Origin: Salvia splendens
Taxonomy: Eukaryota; Streptophyta; Magnoliopsida; Lamiales; Lamiaceae
Assembly (NCBI RefSeq): GCF_004379255.2
Contig: NC_056048.1
Coordinates: 12,671,197 to 12,735,196, forward strand
Reading direction: 5' to 3'
DNA: 64,000 bases
Part shown: positions 1-8,925 of the stretch, in pieces
Layout of the letters: each line of letters starts with the position of its first letter
Position numbering within the stretch: position 1 is the stretch's first letter
Notes under the pieces: model-generated
Seen by the model: the letters and a program-made list of their open reading frames with translations, nothing else
Told to the model about the DNA's origin: nothing
Database searches by the model: none
Translations under genes and position numbers: made by a program

Positions 1-80
1 AACGTCAATTTTTTGGTTAGTTGTGTAGAATATCGACCACAAAAGAATAACTCCAAAATCCAAAATGTGCACAAAAGAAT

Positions 81-222
81 AACTATCATTTTATCCCCTG
101 AAATAATTATTTTATCCCCTGAAACTATCATTTTATCCCCTGAAATTATCATTTTATCCACTAAAACTATCATTTTATTCATTGAAACTATCATTTTATC
201 CCCTAAACTTTTATCCCCCGAA
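81..222. repeat. 21-bp tandem word array (left part of E0)
   Basis: About six to seven tandem copies of a 21-bp unit, AACTATCATTTTATCCCCTGA, with substitutions. Any reading frame here is a by-product of the repeat. The stretch 223-492 after it is AT-rich and holds nothing I recognise. Confidence 0.85.
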
Positions 223-497
223 AAAGAATAGATATTAACAATCCAATCAATTATCTATGTCGAACCAAAATTGCCAATCAACCGAAGCTCAAGTAGAAGT
301 AAAAGGCCCAAATCCAATTGTGGGTGTTGGAAACTGTTGTGGGTGTTGATTGTATTATTCATTAAATTTATAAACTTTCTCGATAATATTTATGTAAAAA
401 TCTCCACTGATTTTGTATTTGTCTTCAAAGTTTGACTCAATTTTGGTATTACTCTGTGTAGACTTAATTATATGATATATCTTTCAATTTATGTATA

Positions 498-1208
498 TGA
501 TGATGTGGCGAATTTTTGATGGGAATAAATGCAAGTAATAAATGATCACAACACGGGAAATTACGTGGTTCGATTTACTGAGGTAAATCTACGTCCACGG
601 GAAGAAGAGAGGGCAAATTTGTATTGCTTGGTCTCGCTTACAGATTACAATACTGATTTGCTATAGGATTCAGGATCTAGAGAGCTTAACCCCTGTCTAC
701 CTGATCTAGGTTCTATTTATACATTGAACTAAGATCGTGGTTTGCAGCACCACTCACTAGATCGTGGATGGTTGATAACTGCTTAACACCACTAAATAGA
801 TCGTGGGTGTAATGGATGTCGTGGAGATCCTGCATGGGTCCACTATCTCCTTGTTCGGTCGAACACTGAGACCGAACTGCTGAACTTTGCCGATTAGCTT
901 TTGCCGATCTGAGAGTAGAGCTTGATTGGTTGGCTTTTACCGAGCTGTAGGCTGCGACCGAACTCTTTGGTTGTGCCGAACCGAACTCTTTGGTCATGCC
1001 GAACTGATACTCTTTCTTGGGTTTTGAGAGTAGAGCTTGATTGGTTGGCTTTTACCGAGCTGTAGGCTGCGACCGAACTCTTTGGTTGTGCCGAACCGAA
1101 CTCTTTGGTCATGCCGAACTGATACTCTTTCTTGGGTTTTGGGCTGATGGGCCGTCACTGTTATTGGGCTCGCAACTAGGGTTTAGTTGTTTAGTTCGTA
1201 CCCCATCA
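498..1208 (-). repeat. 3' LTR of the Tat element (left copy)
   Basis: 711 bp, TG...CA ended, differing from the right copy at three positions by eye (near 666, 817 and 1107). A minus-strand TATA box (TATAAATAG) lies at 713-721. A 115-bp segment is tandemly duplicated (911-1025 and 1026-1140) in both LTRs, so the duplication predates this insertion. The CCGAAC motif recurs many times in U3. Short open frames here are products of the duplication. Confidence 0.95.
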
Positions 1209-1228
1209 CCACCCCCCCCGAAAAGCGA
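1209..1228 (-). other. Polypurine tract of the Tat element
   Basis: The minus strand reads TTTTCGGGGGGGGTGG immediately before the 3' LTR. A G-rich purine run at exactly this place is the expected plus-strand DNA primer site. Confidence 0.8.
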
Positions 1229-1264
1229 AGTGAATCACTTCGGCATTTTGGATAAATGTAAGGG

Positions 1265-1400
1265 GGAGGCTGACGTCAGGGGACGTGCCATGCGCGTGTC
1301 TGCATTAAATGTGACAGTAAATCCGGCCGTTGAATCCAGAAAAAGTGGGATTTGAAACGGCGCGACGGATTTGAAATGCATTTGCGAATCCGATAAATAT
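1265..1400 (+). promoter_or_regulatory. Candidate promoter of the antisense gene
   Basis: The plus strand just inside the element has a palindromic CTGACGTCAG box (about 1270) and a nearby GGACGTGCC (about 1280). These are two ACGT-core sites of the kind bound by plant bZIP factors. A GATAAATATT TATA-like motif follows near 1390. The start codon of the antisense gene is about 135 bp downstream. This is a positional inference only. Confidence 0.4.
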
Positions 1401-1526
1401 TTCCTTTCTTCATCATTGGAAACACTTTTGCGATTATTTCTTCTGTATTCTCTCCCTTTTTCGAAAAATTTTCTTCCGCTTCTTCAAGACTTTCTTCAGA
1501 CTTTCGACCATCAGAGAGTAAGAATC

Positions 1527-3422
1527 ATGTCTTCTTCTTCTGAATCTGTTTCTGAATCAGGTAGTGGTAGGAAGGGGGGTGAGGGGTCTTCTGGCCGGAA
1601 AAGGTCCGGGGAGAAGACGGTAGAATATTTTCACAGCATTTTGAGTAAGGATACTGTGATATCCTTACACGGAAAATATTTTCTTCCTGGGGGGTTAGTG
1701 GTGATTCCCGACGACATTCATAGGGCTAACTCGCCGCCGGAGGGTTATGCCACCGTTTACGAAGCCTGCTTAGAATGCGGGCTTCGTTTCCCTCTTCCCC
1801 CTGCCTTTGTAGAGCTTCTTGATTTTTTTCAACTCCCTTTAGGTCAAGTGACTCCGAATTCTTGGAGGCACTTATCGGCCTTTGCTGCCGAACTGCGTAG
1901 ATTAGGAAAGGATCTGTCTCTGAGGGCAATCCTTAATTTCTTTCAGTTTAAGAGGAAGGGATCCTGGTTTTACTTGATCCCTTTACAGCCCTTTAGAGCC
2001 TTTTGTAAAACCAAATGGCCGAAATGGCAAAATCGTTTCTTTTTTTACAATAGGACAGCGGCTCCGGGCTTTCCCTGGAGAGGGCCGAAGTCCGTAATTC
2101 CTCATCCTCGGTTAGAACCGTTGAACGAGCTCGAGGGCGAGCTCAATAAGATTCCTATGATTAGGAAACAGTACTCGGAATCTGAGCTCGTCAAGGGTGA
2201 CTTCGTGTTCGATATCTCGTCTTCGGACGAAGAGACTGAGGGTGAGGATTTCTTTTTTATGCTTTACTGCTTTAACGACGAAGACTAACCTTGTTTTCTT
2301 GCTTTTTGGCAGTGAACATGCTAAACAAACTCGGTCGCAAATCCTCCGAATCTAATGAGCCGGAGAGACAGAAAGCCACCGGCTCGGCGTCTGATGCCGA
2401 GAAGAATCCGAAAAGGCAGAAGACCTCTTCTTCGGATCCAAAAAAGCCGGAGTCGACTTCGGCAAAGGGGAAAGGGAAGATTCAGAAACCCCCAAGAGCG
2501 CCGGAGAAAGACATTGTCTTGGCGGCCCCTTCGGAACATGTCTGTGAGCCTTTTGCATGGCCAACGGACTTTGTAGAGGTGAATTCTCTTCTTGATTTTC
2601 TGGCCTTGCTTTTTTCCTATATTTTTTGTGGCCCCTCTGTTGACTTTTTCCTTTTTCCATTTTCAGAGGAACAATATGCTCTCCAAGCTCGTCGCCGTTG
2701 AACTCTCCAAAGCGTCCAACGATTATGCTGAGATGCAGAGGAAGTTGAATGCTGCTCGTCACCAGGCCGAACAGGCTCGGGCAGACTTTGAGAAGGCAAG
2801 GGCCGCTAGGATCTCGGCTCAGGATGAAGCTCAGCGTGCCAAAAATCAGCTCATCATCCAGAGAGAGCAATCTAAACAGAGGGAGGCTGCCGCCGTGGTT
2901 GCTCAGGGGGAGGCTCTCCGTGTTTTCACGGAGAAACTCTTTTTGAGCAATCAATTTTCGGCCTTTATCGGTGATCTGCTGAAATTGATGACCGATAACG
3001 CTGAGCAGGGACCCGAAGTCGTCCTGCCGCTGTATGGCCGAGAGATTTCAGCTCGTCTCCAGAGTCTGCCGCTCCTTGAGGAGCTTGCTTCTTCCTCGGT
3101 CCTGCTCTCTGCTGAAAGAGTCCGTAACTGCCGCGCTGACCGGGACGAGAACATGGAGGCCATCTTTGCCTCCTTGGGACCTGTTTCACCCGCTTCAATC
3201 TTTAACGAAGAGGGTGGGCAGGAAAACGAGGCCGGCAAGGAGACCGAGCAGACGGATCAGCAGGCCGGCGACGGGCATGCCGAGCAGGAGGTGCAGCAGA
3301 TCGGCGATGAGGGCACCGAGCAGGCTGGAGGGAGTAGGGAGGCCGAGGCTGAAGCCGAAGTAGACAAGGAGAAGGAGGCTGAAACCCACAGAGGAGCCGG
3401 AGACGAAACTGGCGGAGTATGA
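1527..3422 (+). CDS. Antisense spliced gene of the Tat element (gypsy-type transposon domain protein)
   Basis: Three exons join in frame with canonical sites: 1527-2241 (donor GTGAGG), 2313-2578 (acceptor TTTTTGGCAG, donor GTGAAT) and 2667-3422 (acceptor TTTTCAG), giving about 578 residues. Phases agree at both junctions (1/2, then 0/0), which supports a real gene. Exon 1 encodes a serine-rich start, then a globular domain. That domain contains FPLPPAFVELLDFF, GQVTPNSWRHLSAF and KTKWPKWQNRFFF, which I recognise as the plant domain annotated 'putative gypsy type transposon'. Exon 2 is basic, lysine- and proline-rich, and possibly nuclear. Exon 3 is a long coiled coil (EMQRKLNAARHQAEQARADF) with a Glu/Gln-rich tail. 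Such antisense genes between pol and the 3' LTR are known in Tat elements; their function is unknown. The gene converges with pol. A donor-like GTATGA overlaps the stop codon, so splicing onto the 3647-4456 exon is possible. Confidence 0.75.
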
Positions 3423-3646
3423 TTTCGTCTCCCTTCTCTTAGTTTAGTTTCTTTCTCTCCTTGTAAAATGGCCTTGAAGCCCTCCTTGTGTAAAAATTTT
3501 TCTTGTGAATGAAAAAATTCTTCTTTCTACACTCGTGTCTTCTTTATAGCTTTTCGTAATCTCTTTTACTCCTGTTGTGGTTTACTGCCTGCTCGGTAAA
3601 CTGAAATGCCGAACTGACATAGCTGCTTTGTATTCTTAACTCTAAG

Positions 3647-4456
3647 GAGCTGGAGGTACTTCACTGGAAGCGGCTATACTCTTCGGCTTTAAACGAAGCT
3701 GAGAAAAAAGCCATAGATGACCAGGTGAAGTATGACGAACTCTTGGCTCGGTTAGTGGAGCTGGAGTCCAACAATAAGGACTTAAAGTCCATAAAGAAAG
3801 ATCTGGAGGCCGAGCTGAACACTGTCATCGCTGAGAGGACTGCCTATGAGGATTTCATCTGCGGGCGCGGGGGAATGACCATATCTGAAGTTCAGAATCA
3901 AGTTGATGAACTGTGGGAGGAGCTTCATGTACTCCGGAAGAACAATGCGCTGGAGAGCTCGGCTTGCCAACAAGTTGTGAAGTCATTGCGGCGCTTGGCT
4001 TCTCGGTACGACATCATTCTTTCCCGGCGTCCCTCAATCGAGAGATTCCTTAGGCGTTTCCCGCCAACAGATGCTCACACTCCAACTCAAACCTCTAATC
4101 CACTTGCTCAAGATTCTACTCCAAACCAACAACGGACTCAGGATGAACCGGAAACGTCAAGACGAGAACGTACTCCAAGTCAGCAACGGACTCCGGAGCA
4201 ACCGGAAATGTCGAGACGAGAACGCCCTGAAGTTCGTAGAGGAGTTGTGATTATGAGTGAGCAAGATCAGCGGATGCTTCGTGAAGAGACTCTTCGCCGC
4301 CGAGGTGCTAGAACTTCCCGGACTCAGGGAAGGGGCGGTAGGTCGATCAGAGCATCTCGTCGACCTACTTATTCTTCAACTGTTCGGAACACCCGAACTC
4401 AGCATCATGAGGATTTTTTGGATAGGTGGCTCAACTTTAGCAACCGTGGACAGTAG
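3647..4456 (+). CDS. Second antisense coding segment, probable exon 4
   Basis: An open plus-strand frame of 269 codons that lacks an upstream ATG. It begins after an acceptor-like pyrimidine tract (ATTCTTAACTCTAAG) with GAG CTG GAG. It encodes a coiled coil (YDELLARLVELESNNKDLKS, later QVDELWEELHVLRKN) and then a low-complexity, Arg/Pro/Gln-rich tail with RTPSQQRTPEQPEMSRRER-like repeats. Joining 3416 (before GTATGA) to 3647 keeps the frame and would remove the stop at 3420-3422, giving a protein of about 846 residues. It may instead be an independent second antisense frame. No enzymatic motif is visible. Confidence 0.5.
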   Translation, partial: ELEVLHWKRLYSSALNEAEKKAIDDQVKYDELLARLVELESNNKDLKSIKKDLEAELNTVIAERTAYEDFICGRGGMTISEVQNQVDELWEELHVLRKNNALESSACQQVVKSLRRLASRYDIILSRRPSIERFLRRFPPTDAHTPTQTSNPLAQDSTPNQQRTQDEPETSRRERTPSQQRTPEQPEMSRRERPEVRRGVVIMSEQDQRMLREETLRRRGARTSRTQGRGGRSIRASRRPTYSSTVRNTRTQHHEDFLDRWLNFSNRGQ

Positions 4457-4596
4457 AATAGTCCTTTGTAATGGTGTAACGCCTTCTCGTAGGGCAGCGA
4501 AATTGTATGCCGAACAAGACTTAATAAATGAAATTTTTTCATTTCGCTTCTATCACTGCGTATTTACAGTTCAGCGATTTTTTATTTCATTTATTG

Positions 4597-4848
4597 TACT
4601 CGTCCGCGGTCTTATGAAGAAAACTCTTCTTTGGCCGGACTCGTCCTCAGTCTTATGAAGAAAACTCTTCTTTGACCGGACTCGTCTTCGGTCTTATGAA
4701 GAAAACTCTTCTTTGACCGGACTCGTCTTCGGTCTTATGAAGTAAATTCTTCTTTGACCGGACTCGTCCTTGGTCTTATGAAGTAAACTCTTCTTTGACC
4801 GGACTCGTCCTTGGTCTTATGAAGTAAACTCTTCTTTGACCGGACTTA
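4597..4848. repeat. Minisatellite, 40-41 bp unit x 6
   Basis: Copies starting with GGTCTTATGAAG lie at 4609, 4649, 4690, 4731, 4772 and 4813, i.e. a 40-41 bp period. It lies downstream of pol. Hypervariable tandem repeats in this 3' region are known for Tat/Ogre elements and can seed satellite DNA. Confidence 0.9.
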
Positions 4849-4850
4849 GT

Positions 4851-5038
4851 TTGTGTCCTTATTTGGCGAGTTTTATCGCTTGGATTGGACTTTCCCTTTG
4901 TGTCCTAATTTGGCGAGTTTTATCGCTTGGATTGGACTTTCCTTTTGTGTCCTAATTTGGCGAGTTTTATCGCTTGGATTGGACTTTCCCTTTGTGTCCT
5001 AATTTGGCGAGTTTTATCGCTTGGATTGGACTTTCCCT
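4851..5038. repeat. Minisatellite, 47 bp unit x 4
   Basis: Four near-identical 47-bp units beginning TTGTGTCCTAATTTGGCGAG (first copy CTTATTTGG) at 4851, 4898, 4945 and 4992. This second, unrelated array directly follows the 41-bp array. The rest of 5039-5376 is pol 3' untranslated sequence with no further feature. Confidence 0.9.
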
Positions 5039-5376
5039 GGTTGACCGAAGTGGTTTTCGGCTTATTGCAGTCCGTTTCAGACGAACTGCTTGTTTCTTAA
5101 GCTGAATTGTGGTCTTGTATCTTCCTTAGAAGCTTGGACTCACAATTGTCTTTAATACATGATCTAAAAAGGGGATCAGCCTTTAAAGATCAATATACCT
5201 CAGTAATATTTATAAGAGACAAAACGCACATAGAGACTAAACGCACATAAAGACAAATAAAAAGACGAAAAAGATTTTAAACTTTTATAAAACGACCAGC
5301 ATAAAGGACAAATAGAAACATGAAAGCACATATCCCTAGGACCGAACTAGATACAAGACTGACCGGACCTTGTCTC

Positions 5377-8300
5377 TTACAAATGGAACTTCTTGAGGTT
5401 GGAAATATGCCATGTTCGGGGTACTTGTTCTCCTGACATGTGAGTCAATTTATAAGACCCTTTTCCCAGGACTTCTGACACCCGATACGGACCTTCCCAT
5501 GTGGGTTCAAGTTTGCCCAGCTTTTCTGCTCGGCTTACTTCATTGTTTCTCAATACGAGATCTCCCACTTGAAACTGCAGCTTTTTCACCCTTTGGTTAT
5601 AATACCGGGTTACTTGCTCCTTGTACTTGGCTGCTTTTATGCAGGCCAGTTCTCTTCTTTCTTCGGCAAGATCTAGTTCGGCTCTCAGTCCGTCATCATT
5701 CAGTTCTGTTGAGAAATTGAGTGTTCGGGGGCTGGGTATGCCGATCTCAACCGGAATTACGGCTTCAGTGCCGTACACTAGACTGTACGGAGTTTCACCG
5801 TTGGAGGTTTTTGGTGTAGTTCGGTAGGACCATAGGACTTGAGGAAGATTTTCTACCCATTGTCCTTTGGCTTGTTCTAACCGAGCTTTTAATCCTTTCA
5901 CCAAAATACGGTTTGTTACTTCCGTTTGTCCGTTTGCTTGTGGGTGAGAGACCGAAGTGAACCGCTGTTGAATATTCAACTCTTGGCACCAATTCTTGAA
6001 TGTCTTGTCGGTGAACTGAGTCCCATTATCCGAAATGAGGATATGGGGTATGCCAAATCGGCAAACTATGTTCTTCCAAACAAAATCCAATGCCTTCGAG
6101 CTCGTTATCGTAGCTAATGGTTCAGCCTCCACCCACTTTGTGAAGTAGTCCACGGCAACGATCAAGAATTTCATTTGCCGAGGAGCTTGTGGTAGTGGTC
6201 CTACTATGTCTATGCCCCATTGCATAAAAGGCCAAGGGCTTTGCATAGCACATAGATCGGTCTGCGGCATCCTTGGGATATTTGCATGGATTTGGCACTT
6301 CGTACATTTCTTAACGAGCTGTACTGCTTCTTGTACCAAAGTTGGCCAATAATATCCCCATCTCAGAACTTTTTTAGCTAAAGCTCTAGCTCCGATGTGG
6401 CTGCCGCACGATCCTTCATGAACTTCTCTAAGGATGTAGTCCGTCTCTTCTGGTCCTACACATCGCAATAACGGTTGAAGGTAGGACTTTCTATATAGGA
6501 CTCCTTCATGAAGTTCATACCGAAGTGCTCGGCATGTGATTTTCCGAGCTTCTCTCTTATCCTCGGGCAGTTGTCCTTGATCTAGATACTTTGATATTGG
6601 CGTCATCCAGTTCGGCGAGCTGGTTACTGAAAGTACCTCAGCATCATCAATGCTTCTGTGCGGTAATTCCTCCACTTTTGAGCTCGGATATGAGGCTAGC
6701 TTGCTTAAAGTATCTGCTCGGCCATTTTCCGCTCTGGGAATGCGGATTATCCGAAAATAAGAGAAACTTCGGCTAATGCTTTGCGCTTTGTCCAAGTATT
6801 TTTTCATCCTTTCATCTCGGGCTTCACTTGTACCCAACATGTGATTCACTATGACTTGTGAATCACAATGGATTTTGAGAGATTTGATAAATAGACTTTG
6901 CGCTAACCGAAGTTCGGCAAGAAGGGCTTCGTATTCGGCTTCGTTATTAGTGGTTGGGAATAAGAACCGAAGTGAATAAGTTACCTCGTGTCCGTCGGGA
7001 GCGATAAGTAGAATACCAGCTCCACTTCCCGTCTTATTCGAAGCTCCATCTACGAATCCAATCCAACAGTCCGGCGGCTCTACTTCGGGTTCCTGGGGCT
7101 GTGTTGGTTCATCATTGGTAGGGCTTTTCTGTTCGGCAATAATAGGGATTGCTTGACCGAACTTTGCCTCTACCAGAAAATCTGCCAAGGCTTGTCCCTT
7201 GATGGCTTTCCGAGGTAGATATTCTATTGAATGTTCTCCCAACTCTATGGCCCACTTGGCAATTCTGCCTGATGCTTCAGGCTTAGTCAAAACTTGCCGA
7301 AGTGGAAGATCGGTTAAGACGCATACCTTGTGAGCATAGAAATATGGCCGCAGTCTCCTTGCTGCATTTACTAATGCCAGAGCAATTTTTTCCAGAGGTT
7401 GATACCTTGTTTCGGGACCTCTTAATGCTCGGCTTGTAAAGTAGATAGGACGCTGCTTTAGGCCTTCTTCTCGTACAAGTACCGCGCTAATGGTTTGATC
7501 TGATGCCGCTAAATATAAGAATATCACTTCGGCATCTGTTGGAGCAGAGAGAATAGGGAGTTCGGCTAAATAACTTTTGAGTTCGTCAAAAGCCTTTTTC
7601 TGTTCGGCTCCCCACTCAAACTTTGGTGCCTTCTTCAAAACATTGAAGAACGGCAGTTGCTTTTCGGCTGCTTGGGAAAGGAATCTATTCAGTGCGGCTA
7701 GACATCCAGTTAGCCTTTGCACATCATGTATGGACTTCGGCATTGCCATGTTCTGAACAACTTGAACCTTTAGGGGATTTGCCTTGAGTCCGTCCTTTGA
7801 AACCCAACAACCCAGAAACTTTCCCGAATCTACCAAAAAGGTACATTTTTGGGGATTGAGTTTGAGGTTGGCTTTTTTGAGCACGTCGAGGGTTGATTTG
7901 AGATTGTCTTCGTAATCCGAAGTGCTTCTACTTTTAACAACTATGTCGTCAACATAGACTTCAACCTCTTTTCCGATCAGGTGCCGAAATAGCTTGTCTA
8001 CCATCCTTTGATATGTGGCTCCAGCATTCTTTAAACCGAATGGCATCTTTTTATAAGCAAAAATGCCGAAGTCAGTAATGAAAGCCGTTTTTGAAGCATC
8101 ATTCTCATCCATTAAAACTTGGTGGTATCCTTTATACAAATCAAGAAAACAGAAAATTTCGAAGCCTATCAAAGCTTCTACTTTTTTATCTATGTTCGGA
8201 AGGGGGTAGCAATCTTTAGGACAGTGCTTATTTAGATCGGTAAAATCTATGCACATCCGCCATCCTCCTTCTTTTTTCTTGATCATCACAGGATTGGCCA

Positions 8301-8640
8301 CCCAAGAAGGATATTTTACTTCGAATAATACATCCGCTTTCAGTAATTGGCGGACTTCGTCATGGATGACTTGATTTCTTTCTGCCGCAAAGAGTCTTTG
8401 CTTCTGTTTTATAGGCCGGACTGAAGGATCAATATTTAACCGATGTGTAATTACCTCGGAAGACACTCCGGTCATGTCCAACGGAGACCACGCAAAGACA
8501 TCTTTGTACTCTTTGAGGAGCTGGATGGTCTTTTCCCGGAGCAGAGGTGTTCCCGCGAAACTGATCTTGACCGTTCTGGATGGATCATCTTCGTATAACT
8601 GAACTGTCATCGAGTTCGGCTCCGGTGTGACTTCGGTCAT
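5377..8640 (-). CDS. pol: Tat pol: reverse transcriptase, RNase H, archaeal-type RNase H, integrase
   Basis: An uninterrupted frame of 1087 residues counted from the ATG at 8640; the same frame stays open upstream to the amber codon at 8674-8676. Reverse transcriptase covers about residues 75-300, with LDLYKGYHQ (Asp167) and the YVDD box at 229-232. A first RNase H (about 365-490) has a degenerate first catalytic motif (YLAASDQT). A second, archaeal-like RNase H (about 525-650) keeps Asp531, Glu567, Asp593 and Asp643. Integrase follows with a zinc-binding His741-His748-Cys779-Cys782 motif, catalytic Asp811, Asp871 and Glu907, and a GPY motif near 1050. There is no chromodomain. It would copy the element RNA and insert the cDNA. 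Dual RNase H places it in the Tat lineage. All catalytic residues appear present. Confidence 0.95.
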   Translation of the reverse strand: MTEVTPEPNSMTVQLYEDDPSRTVKISFAGTPLLREKTIQLLKEYKDVFAWSPLDMTGVSSEVITHRLNIDPSVRPIKQKQRLFAAERNQVIHDEVRQLLKADVLFEVKYPSWVANPVMIKKKEGGWRMCIDFTDLNKHCPKDCYPLPNIDKKVEALIGFEIFCFLDLYKGYHQVLMDENDASKTAFITDFGIFAYKKMPFGLKNAGATYQRMVDKLFRHLIGKEVEVYVDDIVVKSRSTSDYEDNLKSTLDVLKKANLKLNPQKCTFLVDSGKFLGCWVSKDGLKANPLKVQVVQNMAMPKSIHDVQRLTGCLAALNRFLSQAAEKQLPFFNVLKKAPKFEWGAEQKKAFDELKSYLAELPILSAPTDAEVIFLYLAASDQTISAVLVREEGLKQRPIYFTSRALRGPETRYQPLEKIALALVNAARRLRPYFYAHKVCVLTDLPLRQVLTKPEASGRIAKWAIELGEHSIEYLPRKAIKGQALADFLVEAKFGQAIPIIAEQKSPTNDEPTQPQEPEVEPPDCWIGFVDGASNKTGSGAGILLIAPDGHEVTYSLRFLFPTTNNEAEYEALLAELRLAQSLFIKSLKIHCDSQVIVNHMLGTSEARDERMKKYLDKAQSISRSFSYFRIIRIPRAENGRADTLSKLASYPSSKVEELPHRSIDDAEVLSVTSSPNWMTPISKYLDQGQLPEDKREARKITCRALRYELHEGVLYRKSYLQPLLRCVGPEETDYILREVHEGSCGSHIGARALAKKVLRWGYYWPTLVQEAVQLVKKCTKCQIHANIPRMPQTDLCAMQSPWPFMQWGIDIVGPLPQAPRQMKFLIVAVDYFTKWVEAEPLATITSSKALDFVWKNIVCRFGIPHILISDNGTQFTDKTFKNWCQELNIQQRFTSVSHPQANGQTEVTNRILVKGLKARLEQAKGQWVENLPQVLWSYRTTPKTSNGETPYSLVYGTEAVIPVEIGIPSPRTLNFSTELNDDGLRAELDLAEERRELACIKAAKYKEQVTRYYNQRVKKLQFQVGDLVLRNNEVSRAEKLGKLEPTWEGPYRVSEVLGKGSYKLTHMSGEQVPRTWHISNLKKFHL

Positions 8641-8667
8641 TTCGCCTGCCCCTGACTCCGGCTGCTG

Positions 8668-8676
8668 TGATTGCTA
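8668..8676 (-). promoter_or_regulatory. In-frame amber codon in a readthrough-type context
   Basis: Between protease and reverse transcriptase, minus strand 8676-8668 reads TAG CAA TCA, with the frame open on both sides. This fits the UAG-CAR-YYA consensus of tobamovirus-type stop-codon readthrough. It could set the ratio of gag-protease to pol. Function is inferred from the context alone. Confidence 0.6.
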
Positions 8677-8925
8677 TGCTTGATGGTGCCGATCTGATTG
8701 CTCGGCACTTTTAAGCGCAATCTGCAAACATTCTTTTGCTCTCTTTTGATCACCCCGGATGACTGCAATCCCTCCTTTAGTGGGGATCTTGATTGTGAGG
8801 TGATAAGTAGAGCAAATGGCCCGAACTGTGTTGAGCCAGTCTCTTCCCAGGATGATGTTATACGGGGACCGAGCTTTTACCACAAAAAACTCGATCATCG
8901 TACTGGAGCTAGAGGCGCTCTTCCC
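8674..8925 (-). pseudogene. C-terminal protease segment, out of frame with gag
   Basis: This minus-strand frame encodes the second half of the retropepsin. It contains IEFFVVKARSPYNIILGRDW, in which IILGRDWLN is the conserved Ty3 protease flap/C-terminal block, and it is in frame with pol. The first half, with the DTG active site, is in the gag frame. The break lies at a three-base G run on the minus strand (8923-8925), where the gag frame soon ends at 8895. No classical slippery heptamer is present, so a small deletion or base-calling error in the run is more likely than programmed frameshifting. Confidence 0.7.

Noticed and set aside
713..1355. Overlapping open frames in the left LTR (and their twins at 11,043-11,589)
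   Set aside because: They arise from the 115-bp LTR duplication and appear identically in both LTRs. There is no coding signature.
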